A stretch of 64,000 nucleotides of DNA from Deltaproteobacteria bacterium (GCA_002691205.1 NZHD01000086.1:4651-68650), one strand, 5' to 3'. Shown: positions 41,601 through 51,272, numbered from the stretch's first letter. Made by a program: numbers and translations. The notes: generated from the letters alone by a model not told the origin.

Positions 41601-42401
41601 ATGAATGTTTTTAGCCAGCTCGCAGGTTCGGGCCCAGAGGTTGTGCTCGCGCATGGATTTGCCGGAAGCGCGCGCAACTTTAGGGGGCTGATTCGAGCTC
41701 TGAGCCCCGATTTTCGAGTCTTGACGTACGATGCGCGAGGTCACGCGCGAAGTCCTGCACCCCACGACCCTCAGGCCTATTCGATGGACCTTTTGGTGTC
41801 AGACCTTTTGGGCTTACTCGACGGGGAAGGGATGACCTCGCCTGTCGTCCTAGGAGGCCTTTCGATGGGGGCAGCGACCGCCCTTCAGTTTGCTCGTATG
41901 TATCCCAGCAGGGTGAGAGCTCTCGTTTTGATCTCTTACCCCCTGGGTACTGGAGGCTCCACAGGGCTCTCTGGTCAAGCCTTGGAGTTTGCTCAGGCGA
42001 TTGAGGACGTGGGTGTTGAGGCCGCCGGTGAAAAATTTGTTTGGGGGCCGGGTTCAGGCACGTCGCGTGAAATGGGAAAGCAGGTTCGAGCGGGTTTCCT
42101 TGAACACTCCGCTCAGGGCCTGGCGGGTATTCTGAGGGGGGTCATTTCGAAATGGCCCGCTCCCATGGAATTGGGGAGCGAATTAGAGGAGATTCCCGTT
42201 TTTGTGATCTCTGGGGAGATGGATCCTGACTCTCGTCGAGCCAGCGAATTGCTAGTGGGTCAGAATCATCACATCCAGACCAAAGTGATCCCTGGGGCCG
42301 GTCATGTCGTGAATTTGTCTCAGCCGGTCTCCTTTAACTCCGCTTTTATCGATTTCTTGCATCGCCTGCCCGATGCGGGAGAAGTACTGTCTGGTCTATG
42401 A
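41601..42401 (+). CDS. Alpha/beta hydrolase
   Basis: VVLAHGFAGSARNF, GGLSMGAATALQ nucleophile elbow, PGAGHVVNLSQP; ATG 41601. Confidence 0.88.
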   Translation: MNVFSQLAGSGPEVVLAHGFAGSARNFRGLIRALSPDFRVLTYDARGHARSPAPHDPQAYSMDLLVSDLLGLLDGEGMTSPVVLGGLSMGAATALQFARMYPSRVRALVLISYPLGTGGSTGLSGQALEFAQAIEDVGVEAAGEKFVWGPGSGTSREMGKQVRAGFLEHSAQGLAGILRGVISKWPAPMELGSELEEIPVFVISGEMDPDSRRASELLVGQNHHIQTKVIPGAGHVVNLSQPVSFNSAFIDFLHRLPDAGEVLSGL

Positions 42402-42724
42402 CAGATGATGATCGAACTCGCCCCGTCGATATTACTCAAGCGGGACCTCTGGAACTTAAAATTGCCTGGGGAGACGGAGAGCAGACGACCTTTGCGGTTC
42501 GAAACCTCCGGCTCGCGTGTAGCTGCGCTGTCTGTGTTGATGAGTGGACGGGCGAGTACAAACTAGATCCTTCGAAGGTGCCCGAGGACGTTCGCCCGGT
42601 TCGCGTCCGCACGGTGGGGCGGTATGCGCTGAACGTCGTTTGGAGCGATGGCCATGAGAGTGGCATCTACCCTTTTGAACGGCTGCGGAAGTTAGGCGAC
42701 AGCATGTCGGGCGGAGTGAGCTAA
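42398..42724 (+). CDS. DUF971 domain protein
   Basis: LRLACSCAVCVDEWTGEYKLD, VGRYALNVVWSDGHESGIYPFERLR; ATGA overlap with upstream gene. Confidence 0.87.
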   Translation: MTDDDRTRPVDITQAGPLELKIAWGDGEQTTFAVRNLRLACSCAVCVDEWTGEYKLDPSKVPEDVRPVRVRTVGRYALNVVWSDGHESGIYPFERLRKLGDSMSGGVS

Positions 42725-42734
42725 GGTCACAGCC

Positions 42735-43421
42735 ATGACTGATCAAAACAGCGACGCCATCGCGATTCTCGGTGGCACAGGAGACCAAGGATTAGGGCTG
42801 GCGCTTCGTTTCGCGCAAGCGGGGCGTTCGGTGGTCATTGGTTCACGTAAAGAGGAACGGGCTCTGGCAGCGGCCGAGGAGGTCCGAAACGCGGTCCCAA
42901 ATGCTCAGGTCACCGGTCACGGTAATGAGGAGGCGACGCGCCTTGCTCCGATCGTGATTATATCGGTGCCTTTTGAACACACTGCAGGGACCGTTAAAGC
43001 GATTCGAGACTCTCTGTCTGAAGGTCAAATTCTGGTTTCCATGGCTGTTCCTCTCGCTACAGCGGTGGGGGACGGTGCCGCCCGAACTGTGGGGATTTGG
43101 CAAGGGTCGGCCGCCGAGATGGTCGACTCGTTGGCCCCTAAAGGGGTTCACGTTGTGTCCGCTTTTCAGAATGTGTCGGCTCACAGGCTTCGTGCCCTTG
43201 GCGAATCGGTTGAATGTGACGTCGTCGTCTCTGGCCCCAAAGCGGCCCGAGAAAAGGTGATGGAGCTATGTCCCCTAGTGGATGGCCTGCGGGCTGTGAA
43301 CGGTGGGCCTTTGTCGAACGCTCGAACGGTCGAGATGATCACGGCGCTTCTCATCGGAATGAACATTCGGTACAAGCAACCAGACGGTATGGGGATCCGG
43401 TTTACCGGCTTGCCCGACTAG
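42735..43421 (+). CDS. npdG: NADPH-dependent F420 reductase
   Basis: IAILGGTGDQGLGLALRFAQAGRSVVIGSRKEERA, VVSAFQNVSAHRL, C-terminal IRFTGLPD. Confidence 0.82.
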   Translation: MTDQNSDAIAILGGTGDQGLGLALRFAQAGRSVVIGSRKEERALAAAEEVRNAVPNAQVTGHGNEEATRLAPIVIISVPFEHTAGTVKAIRDSLSEGQILVSMAVPLATAVGDGAARTVGIWQGSAAEMVDSLAPKGVHVVSAFQNVSAHRLRALGESVECDVVVSGPKAAREKVMELCPLVDGLRAVNGGPLSNARTVEMITALLIGMNIRYKQPDGMGIRFTGLPD

Positions 43422-43838
43422 CTCCTCACGAACCTCTGTCGCACTCGAGTTTGGCCCGAAGCTCAGCTGAGCTCCATGGGACACGCTTGTCGCCCCGCGG
43501 GCCTTAGGGTTTGGTTCTTCTCTGTCTTGAAAACCGGTCTGGCCACAATAGGTTGTGGTTGTCTTTCCATGAAACCCCAATATTTTGTGTTTTTCGGGTT
43601 GACTTGCGAGGCCTCCCAAAGCATCTTGCTTGAACGGGGATGTGATGTTCCTCCTGTAGCCTGGGGGGGTCGCAACTTGGCGGTTGCGGGGAGGGACAAG
43701 AGCCTTAGACCGGGGTCATGCTCGTCGTTTGTCATCTCCTGAAGGGCAAACGAGGAGTCAGCCTGGCTCGGGTTCGGGGGCGTCGGGGGTACCGGCGCTC
43801 CCCTCATCTGCTCGCAGGGGGAACCAACAAAACAAAAA

Positions 43839-43868
43839 GGCCGCAGTCAAAAATGAGCTTCTGTGGTC
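43839..43868 (+). other. RNA hairpin candidate in the long intergenic region
   Basis: GGCCGCAG...CTGTGGTC pairs fully as plus-strand RNA with two G-U wobbles; as minus-strand RNA it has two A-C mismatches but is followed by a T-rich tract. Confidence 0.4.
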
Positions 43869-44581
43869 TTAAAGGCACAAGTGGTTTCTCAAATTTCTAG
43901 ATAGATGCACGTCTCGGTACGCGCCCACGTCCCGAAGTTGGAAGACAGCACTGTGAACAACGAACACTCGACACCAAAGTAAAAGAATAAGTTGATCAAG
44001 ATCGAAACAGAGAAACAACGGCAGAGAAAAAATAAATCAAATTCAAATGCGGCATGTCGCCGGAAGGCAGCGAGCAGCACCTAACTCAAAAGACGAGGTT
44101 GAACGCGCAGCGAAAAGGGAAGTTTTGGGAAGTTTGATCAAAGTCCCGCTTTCCATCGAAAGTCCAAGAAGAGCCAGAAACGAACTCTGTTTGATTTTAG
44201 TGGCGCTTCATCGTGGTACTTGAAGGTGGCAAGGTTGGCTTGAAGAGCTTTGTATCCTGGATCGTTGACGCATCGTCCTTAGACATTGAAAGATAAGAAA
44301 GATTTGAATCAGAAAGATTGATTAGCTGGGAATTGGGCCGGGAGATCCCGCCGAGGGTCTGGACCCGAAACCCACTGAGAGGGCCCGAAAGCCTAAAAAA
44401 GAACACCTTTTGATTTAAGGCACTGAGAGAGTGAGTGGCTAAATTCAAAATTTTTTTTGGGAGCGGTGCCGAAAAAGTCTAAGGCGGGTGAAGAGAATCC
44501 AAAGAGGTTCGATAAGCTTGCAGATTCAAATCAAAATGCTCAAAGCTAAGCGGACTGCATGACAGCAATGGGGGGCGAACC

Positions 44582-47371
44582 GTGAACGATTCAAGAGAAA
44601 TGATGGCCAAAGCAGCGGACTCTAAGGGCTCAGGACCAGCAAGCAGCAAAAGCGCCAAGCGAACTAAAAAAACAAAGGGCGAAGGGCGCGGCCTAAAGAT
44701 TGATCGGCACTTCACGCAGCGCGGCGAAAACCCCTTTGACCTTGTCGAATGGGAATTGCGAACCGCAGGAATCAACAACGAGTCAGGCGAAACGGTTTTC
44801 GAGCAAACGGACGTCGAAATTCCAGCGAGTTGGTCTCAGCTGGCGACGAACGTTGTCGTGTCGAAATACTTCCGTGGCCACGTGGGTCAGCCCGGTCGCG
44901 AGCGCAGTATCAAGGAGTTGATCGGTCGTGTCGTGGGTCGGATCACTGAGTGGGGGCACGAAGGCGGGTACTTCGCCAGCGATGAGGATGCCGAAGCTTT
45001 TTCAGATGAGCTCACACATTTGCTGCTTCATCAGAAAATGGCCTTCAACAGTCCCGTTTGGTTCAACCTGGGTGTGCCGGATACACCGCAGCAAGCGAGC
45101 GCATGCTTCATCAACTCCGTTGAGGACAAGATGGAGTCGATCATGGATCTCGCAAAGACTGAAGCGATGTTGTTTAAGGGAGGTTCGGGCGCAGGAACAA
45201 ATATCTCAGCGATTCGCTCTTCTCGAGAGCAGTTGGCGGGTGGAGGCATGGCGTCGGGCCCGGTCTCGTTCATGCGGGGCTTTGATGCTTTCGCGGGCGT
45301 GATTAAGTCGGGTGGAAAGACGCGTCGAGCCGCGAAGATGGTCATTTTGAATGTCGAGCATCCAGACATTTTGGATTTCATTCGCTCCAAGCAGAGCGAA
45401 GAGGAAAAAGCTTGGGCATTGATCGACGCTGGCTATGACGGAGGCTTCAATGTCCCGGGTGGTGCCTACGATTCGATTTTCTTTCAGAATGCGAATCATT
45501 CGGTTCGAGTGACAGACTCCTTTATGGAAAGTGCCGAGAACGGCGACACTTGGGACACTCGTTCGATCACAACAGGCAAGCGTGTAGACACTCATGAGGC
45601 GAAAGACCTTTTGCGAGAGATGGCGGAAGCCGCTCATGTTTGTGGTGATCCTGGGATCCAGTATGACACGACGATTAACCGCTGGAATCCGGTGAAGTCC
45701 TCGGGTCGTATTAACTCAAGTAATCCTTGCTCCGAGTACATGTTCCTAGATGATACGGCGTGTAATCTGGCGAGTTTGAACCTGATGACCTTTGCCGATG
45801 AGCAAGGTGCATTTGAAGTCGAGGATTTCAAGCGGTCGGTGGCCATCACGATTCTGGCCCAGGAAATACTGGTTGATTTTGCCAGCTATCCAACCAAGGC
45901 CATTGAGAAAAATAGCCACTTGTATCGGCCGTTGGGGCTCGGGTACGCGAACCTAGGTGCTCTTTTGATGTCGAGTGGGAAGCCGTACGACAGTCAAGAA
46001 GGCCGAGACCTGTCCGCTTCAATTACTTCATTGATGTGTGGCCAGGCTTATTTGACGAGTGCTCAAATTGCAGAAGCCATGGGGCCTTTCTCTCGGTACA
46101 AGACCAACCGAAAGCCGTTTATCGAGGTGATCGGGATGCATCGCGACGCGGCGCAAGAGCTTGAGGGCGAGACGGTTCAGGCCGACTTGCTCGAGCAGTC
46201 TAAGACGGTGTGGGACCAAGCTTTGGAGTTAGGCAAAGAGCACGGGTATAAAAATGCGCAGGTGACAGTTCTGGCTCCAACAGGAACCATCGCTTTTATG
46301 ATGGACTGCGACACGACAGGGGTCGAGCCCGACATCGCTTTGGTCAAGTACAAGAAATTGGTGGGGGGTGGCTTTCTTAAGATTGTCAACAACACGGTTC
46401 CTATGGCTCTGGATCGACTGGGCTACAGCGAGGAAGATCGGAACTCAATCTTGGCCTACGTCGATGAGCACGAGACAATCGAAGGGGCCCCGGGCTTGTT
46501 GGAAGAGCACTTGCCGGTCTTTGACTGCGCTTTTAGGGCTCAGAACGGACAGCGTTCGATCCATTGGATGGGGCATGTTCGGATGATGGGCGCCGTTCAA
46601 CCGTTCCTCTCGGGAGCCATCAGCAAGACTGTGAACCTGCCAGCCGATGCCTCCGTGGACGATGTGATGGAAGCGTACACGCAGGGGTGGCATCTAGGTC
46701 TTAAGGCGCTCGCCATTTACAGGGACGGAAGTAAGCGAACGCAGCCTTTGAATTCGGGTCGCGATGAAAAGGACAATGTCACTCGGCTAGAAGATTACCG
46801 GCCGATGAGGAGGAAGCTTGACGATGAGCGTCAAGCATTCACTCATAAGTTCTCGATTGCCGGTCACGAGGGTTACCTGACTATCGGAATGTACCAAGAG
46901 GGCGATCCGGGTGAAATCTTCCTTAAGATGGCGAAAGAAGGAAGCACCATTTCGGGATTAATGGATACGATTGCGACGATGACGTCCATTGCACTTCAAT
47001 ACGGAGTGCCTCTCAAAGCGTTGGTCGATAAATTCAGCCACACTCGCTTTGAGCCTTCCGGATTCACGAATAACAAGGAAATCCCGATCGCGAAGTCCGT
47101 CATGGATTACGTGTTCCGTTATCTCGGCAATCGCTTTATTGAGGTTGATGGCCAAGTGATTGAAGCCGAGTCAGGCACGAGTTCTTCAGAGCCGGTGGCT
47201 GTGATCGGTGCGGTGGCGGGAGGCTCTGGGGCGGGAATTGAGCGAGAGGCGACCTCCAGCTTCATAAACCAAGCCGACGCGCCTTCCTGCATGGATTGTG
47301 GATCAATTATGATTCGCAACGGCGCTTGTTACAAATGCGCCAACTGCGGCAGCACAAGCGGTTGCAGCTGA
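44582..47371 (+). CDS. nrdJ: Vitamin B12-dependent (class II) ribonucleotide reductase
   Basis: MAFNSPVWFNLG, ACFINSVEDKMESIMDLAK, NPCSEYMFLDDTACNLASLNL, C-terminal CMDCGSIMIRNGACYKCANCGSTSGCS. Confidence 0.95.
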   Translation: MNDSREMMAKAADSKGSGPASSKSAKRTKKTKGEGRGLKIDRHFTQRGENPFDLVEWELRTAGINNESGETVFEQTDVEIPASWSQLATNVVVSKYFRGHVGQPGRERSIKELIGRVVGRITEWGHEGGYFASDEDAEAFSDELTHLLLHQKMAFNSPVWFNLGVPDTPQQASACFINSVEDKMESIMDLAKTEAMLFKGGSGAGTNISAIRSSREQLAGGGMASGPVSFMRGFDAFAGVIKSGGKTRRAAKMVILNVEHPDILDFIRSKQSEEEKAWALIDAGYDGGFNVPGGAYDSIFFQNANHSVRVTDSFMESAENGDTWDTRSITTGKRVDTHEAKDLLREMAEAAHVCGDPGIQYDTTINRWNPVKSSGRINSSNPCSEYMFLDDTACNLASLNLMTFADEQGAFEVEDFKRSVAITILAQEILVDFASYPTKAIEKNSHLYRPLGLGYANLGALLMSSGKPYDSQEGRDLSASITSLMCGQAYLTSAQIAEAMGPFSRYKTNRKPFIEVIGMHRDAAQELEGETVQADLLEQSKTVWDQALELGKEHGYKNAQVTVLAPTGTIAFMMDCDTTGVEPDIALVKYKKLVGGGFLKIVNNTVPMALDRLGYSEEDRNSILAYVDEHETIEGAPGLLEEHLPVFDCAFRAQNGQRSIHWMGHVRMMGAVQPFLSGAISKTVNLPADASVDDVMEAYTQGWHLGLKALAIYRDGSKRTQPLNSGRDEKDNVTRLEDYRPMRRKLDDERQAFTHKFSIAGHEGYLTIGMYQEGDPGEIFLKMAKEGSTISGLMDTIATMTSIALQYGVPLKALVDKFSHTRFEPSGFTNNKEIPIAKSVMDYVFRYLGNRFIEVDGQVIEAESGTSSSEPVAVIGAVAGGSGAGIEREATSSFINQADAPSCMDCGSIMIRNGACYKCANCGSTSGCS

Positions 47372-47393
47372 GCCAGTGCATTCTCTTTCAGCC

Positions 47394-47434
47394 CTGTGAG
47401 CCTGGTCCGAGTGTCTCGGATTCAGGCTCACAAG
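47394..47434. terminator. Long inverted repeat between convergent nrdJ and ETF-QO genes
   Basis: TGTGAGCCTG...TCCGAG-TGT-CTCGGA...CAGGCTCACA, about 16 paired bases; no U-tract. Confidence 0.45.
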
Positions 47435-47602
47435 GCCGGCTGAGCCATTCATAAGCCTGGCGGGTCGACCCTCAGCAGGAGCCTTGAGGGGTTGGCTGAT
47501 CTCAATGTTTCCCAACTAGCCCCCACTACGACCTAATTCTATACCCCGTCCTGCTGGGCAAGAATTATGGAGGTCGCAGGTGGACGAGAAGATCTCTTCC
47601 CA

Positions 47603-49288
47603 CTACATCTGGGAGTAGTCGGGTCCTTCTCCGCCTTCGGGCGGCGTCCATGTGATGATTTGATACGGATCGGCAATATCACACGTTTTGCAGTGAACGC
47701 AGTTTTCGTGATGAACGAAAAGCTTTTTGAGACCTGGGTTGTCCGTGTCCGGAACCATTTCATACACCGCGGCTGGGCAGAAGTTTTCGCAGGGGTTCCC
47801 GTAGTCTCGAGCGCAGTCGGTCGCGCAAACGTTTCGGTCAGCGACTTTAAGATGGGCGGGCTGGTCGACTTCATGCTGCGTGCCACTGAATCCAACAAGA
47901 TGCTCCTTGCTAAACGTGAGCACGCCATCGAATTCAAACTCTTCCTTCTTTCGTTCAGAGACCGGAAGCTCCCATATTTTCTTCATGGCGGTATAAGGGG
48001 CATGGAGGTCGAGGTTCTCCACGAGGCCTCGGCCCCCGGTGAGCATCATGAAAGGGATATTGGCGAAAGCAAAGTATGGGGACAAATCAGCAGAGGCCTC
48101 GAAGTTTCGAGCCTCTCGATGCTCTTGATAGGCCCAGCTCTGCTTGTATTTCTCCGCGTAAGTTCCAAGCTGAGCGGCTGTGAAGTCATCTTTGCCCAAT
48201 GCTTCTAGGATGGCTTCGGCGGCCAGCATGCCGGTCTTGACCGCCATATGGACTCCGGCCAGTCGCATGGGGTTGAGCATGCCAGCGGAGTCTCCGACCA
48301 GAAGCAGGCCGTCGGCGTAGAGCTTGGGTTGCGAATAGAGACCACCCATAGGAACGCATTTGGCTCCGTACCGTACGAGTTCCCCGCCTTCAAGCAGATC
48401 CCGCATGAAAGGTACGGTCTTGAAACGCTGAGCGTTGAGATGGGGGTCGTTGTTTGGGTTCTTGGCACTCAAAGAGGTGACGTAGCCAAAGGACACCAAG
48501 TTGTCTTTCATGTCGTAAAGCCACATGCCGTCAAGAGATTTGAAGGCATCTGGAAAGAGACTTCCGTGGACGACTCGGCCGGGCTTGTGTTTTTCGGGCT
48601 TCACTCTCCAAATTTCTTTGATTCCGGTTTTGAAAGCTTGGGGATGTTCACCTTGAAGTTCAAATCGCTCAATAATGTCTTCCGTGAGAGTTCCACGGAC
48701 GCCTTCGCCCAAGATGGTAACTTTGGCCAGGATATCCATGCCGGGCTGGAAGGTGGGCTTCTCCTTGCCGTTCTTGTCGATTCCCATATCGCCGGTTCGA
48801 ACACCGGTCACGCGGCTGCCATCCGTGAGGATTTCGGCGGCTGCAAAGCCGGGGTAAATCTCCACTCCAAGCTCTTCGCATTTTTCAGCCATCCACTTCG
48901 CAATATTGGACAGGGAGGCGATGTGATACCCCCGCTTGTCGAACATGGGCGGACATATGGGAGATTTGAAGGTGTGCTTGCGCGTAAAGGCGATGAATTG
49001 AGCGTCATCGCAGATGTACTCCGTGGGGAAACCCTGCTCGACGAAGTCGGGCATGAGTTCTCCGAAAGCTTTCATGTTGATGACTGCGCCTGAGAGTTGG
49101 TGGTCTCCTACTTCGGCGGCTTTTTCGATAATGAGCACTACGGGCGGCTCTACGGGTTCGACTCCGTTTGCTTCCGCCTCGTTGTTATGGAGTTCAACTT
49201 GCTTCATTAGGTGGTAGGCTGAGGCCAGGTTGGCTGGTCCAGCTCCTACATAAAGCACATCCACTTCCATGCTCTCACGTTCACTCAT
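47603..49288 (-). CDS. Electron-transfer flavoprotein:ubiquinone oxidoreductase
   Basis: VLYVGAGPANLASAYHL, HQLSGAVINMKAFGEL, GCxxCxxC-type 4Fe-4S region (CARDYGNPCENFCPAAVYE...HHENCVHCKTCDI). Confidence 0.94.
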   Translation of the reverse strand: MSERESMEVDVLYVGAGPANLASAYHLMKQVELHNNEAEANGVEPVEPPVVLIIEKAAEVGDHQLSGAVINMKAFGELMPDFVEQGFPTEYICDDAQFIAFTRKHTFKSPICPPMFDKRGYHIASLSNIAKWMAEKCEELGVEIYPGFAAAEILTDGSRVTGVRTGDMGIDKNGKEKPTFQPGMDILAKVTILGEGVRGTLTEDIIERFELQGEHPQAFKTGIKEIWRVKPEKHKPGRVVHGSLFPDAFKSLDGMWLYDMKDNLVSFGYVTSLSAKNPNNDPHLNAQRFKTVPFMRDLLEGGELVRYGAKCVPMGGLYSQPKLYADGLLLVGDSAGMLNPMRLAGVHMAVKTGMLAAEAILEALGKDDFTAAQLGTYAEKYKQSWAYQEHREARNFEASADLSPYFAFANIPFMMLTGGRGLVENLDLHAPYTAMKKIWELPVSERKKEEFEFDGVLTFSKEHLVGFSGTQHEVDQPAHLKVADRNVCATDCARDYGNPCENFCPAAVYEMVPDTDNPGLKKLFVHHENCVHCKTCDIADPYQIITWTPPEGGEGPDYSQM

Positions 49289-49437
49289 TTCAGCCCCTTA
49301 TTTCTTTTGACGCCGACTTTCCTCGAAAAGTAGTCATTTTCGAATATTTTCTGGGTTGCTCGGCTTTTCTAGACTCTAGAGGAACGACTTGATCTGTACA
49401 ACAGAGGTGTTTCGGCATGAGGCGGTATAATGTCGTT

Positions 49438-50391
49438 ATGACGAGGATACGTTCTGAAATGGTCGATATCGTTCGGGACTTTATCGAAGCCCACGGCTTG
49501 ATGACGTCGATGACTCATCGGCATGCAGAGGGTGTGCTCGGATTTGGTGACGTTGAGCAATTTGTAGGCGACGACGCTTCGAGCATCTTATTCCGGTTGA
49601 AAGAATCATGTCATTCGATTTTTCGTTCCTCAGGGAGCGAGGGGTCAGCCGATGTGGGGGCAGGGGCTTTGTTGGATCTCGTGGTGGGTTCACTTTTCCA
49701 TGAAGCCATGGCTTTGCGAGAGAATTTGTACCAGCTCGAAAGTTATGGGGCTCGAGTGGAAGCACTTCGTGGCGTGGGGACGTCTGCGACTCTCGGACTT
49801 CTGCAGGAATTTAAAAAGATTCATAGGGCGTCTTCGCAGCGACTCGATGATTCTGTGATTCAGATCGATGCTCTTCTTGTTCAGGCGCGCCGTCAATTTC
49901 TACTTCTACTCATCGAGCATAAAAGCCAAGGTTTATTGGCTCGCTGCGTTTGGGAAAATGCGGAAAAATTCTCTTCAGCGTTTGGTCAGAGTTTTATCGA
50001 GATTTTAAATGAAATCTACGGAGACCCTGGGGTGGCTCTTCTGCTTGCTGCTGATTCTTACTTGGATAGTGCTTATTATTCAGATGGACTCCGAGTTCTC
50101 GCTGATGCGAGGGAGCGAGTGACTCTCGGAGATGGGGTGCAAGAAAGAATTGATTATGCGCGCGGAATGCGTTCGTTTATGGATCGTGACTATCGCGCCT
50201 GCATCGATGAGCTCAGTCAATGGTGGACAGTCAACTCTTCCGAGCATGATCCAGGTCGAGTCCAGTTTGCCCTTGATGCTGTCGCTCACATTAAGAGCGT
50301 GTTGGCCGATGAAGCATCGATCAGCATAGATCCAAGTGAGGTTGAGGATCTATGGGCTCGCTTGAACGCATATATGGACGGGCTTTCCTAG
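49438..50391 (+). CDS. Hypothetical alpha-helical protein
   Basis: Long ORF with RBS/promoter context; no family recognised. ORF opens at 49417 but TATAAT at 49426-49431 suggests ATG 49438. Confidence 0.65.
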   Translation: MTRIRSEMVDIVRDFIEAHGLMTSMTHRHAEGVLGFGDVEQFVGDDASSILFRLKESCHSIFRSSGSEGSADVGAGALLDLVVGSLFHEAMALRENLYQLESYGARVEALRGVGTSATLGLLQEFKKIHRASSQRLDDSVIQIDALLVQARRQFLLLLIEHKSQGLLARCVWENAEKFSSAFGQSFIEILNEIYGDPGVALLLAADSYLDSAYYSDGLRVLADARERVTLGDGVQERIDYARGMRSFMDRDYRACIDELSQWWTVNSSEHDPGRVQFALDAVAHIKSVLADEASISIDPSEVEDLWARLNAYMDGLS

Positions 50392-50409
50392 CTGTGGCGC
50401 TTAGTTTTC

Positions 50410-51165
50410 CTAGGCGGCCGCCGAGGCTGCATTTTTTTGCCGGTAGTGAAACCAGAGCCCTAGGCCTGTGACGATCAGGCCTAGTCCGATCCATTGAGGC
50501 TCGGTGAGTCCGAGGGCGACTTCCTGATTGACTCGCCAATTTTCGATGACGATTCGGCCGGCACCATTCAGCGCAAGATATTCTCCGAGAAGAAATGGAC
50601 TTTTCTTCCTTCGCCACCATAGAAAAGCGGCGACAGGAAGAAGCCAGGCGACTTCGTACAACTGCGTCGGGTGAACCAGTTCGAGCGTGGGCGGCGCTCC
50701 TTCAGGAAAGGACACAGCCCAGGGAACATCGGTGACGCGTCCGTAGTCATCGCCGACTAAAAAGCAACCGACGCGACCCAGGGCCTGGCCCACCGCGAGT
50801 CCGGGGGCCACCGAATTTGCAAAACCTCGAATATTGACGCCGTAGTAATAACAGGCGAGAACGCCTGCAAGCGCTCCGCCCATGAGTCCGCCATACCAAG
50901 TGATTCCGGCGCGTGCGAAAAGAAGGTCGAAGAAGGGGTATCCCTCACGGAGTGACACGTCGATGGCGAAGTAGAGCTTAGAGCCGAAGACCCCGCCCAG
51001 CATGATCCAGATCAGGATATTAGGGGCCGTCTCGGGGTCGAGGTTCTCCTCAACCATGCGCATTCTCGTGATCCAGTAGCCTACTAGAAACCCGGAGGCC
51101 ATCATGACACCGAACGTGCTGATTGTGTATCCGGTGCCGGGGATCGTGAAAAGTTCAGGATACAT
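50410..51165 (-). CDS. lgt: Prolipoprotein diacylglyceryl transferase
   Basis: ARAGITWYGGLMGGALAG, QALGRVGCFLVGDDYG, HPTQLYEVAWLLP. Confidence 0.92.
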   Translation of the reverse strand: MYPELFTIPGTGYTISTFGVMMASGFLVGYWITRMRMVEENLDPETAPNILIWIMLGGVFGSKLYFAIDVSLREGYPFFDLLFARAGITWYGGLMGGALAGVLACYYYGVNIRGFANSVAPGLAVGQALGRVGCFLVGDDYGRVTDVPWAVSFPEGAPPTLELVHPTQLYEVAWLLPVAAFLWWRRKKSPFLLGEYLALNGAGRIVIENWRVNQEVALGLTEPQWIGLGLIVTGLGLWFHYRQKNAASAAA

Positions 51166-51272
51166 GAGATTCCTCACCGCAAAGGGGTCAACGAACTAAG
51201 GGCTGATTAGGCGGGGAAACCTAAGGGATGGCATGAGTCGGGGCAAGCGTTCACAGACAAAGGCCTTGTCCG

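Noticed and set aside
44050-44082. SRP (4.5S) RNA-like GCCGGAAGGCAGCGAGCAGCACC
   Set aside because: GGAA loop and AGCAGC present, but spacing and the required 5' CAGG strand are missing
44480-44582. Cobalamin riboswitch upstream of the B12-dependent nrdJ (GGGTGAAGAGAATCC at ~44486 resembles part of the core)
   Set aside because: No B12 box and no CCCGCAACTGT-like segment follow; one short resemblance is insufficient
48248-49093. 281-aa plus-strand ORF opposite the ETF-QO gene
   Set aside because: Antisense shadow of a strongly supported gene
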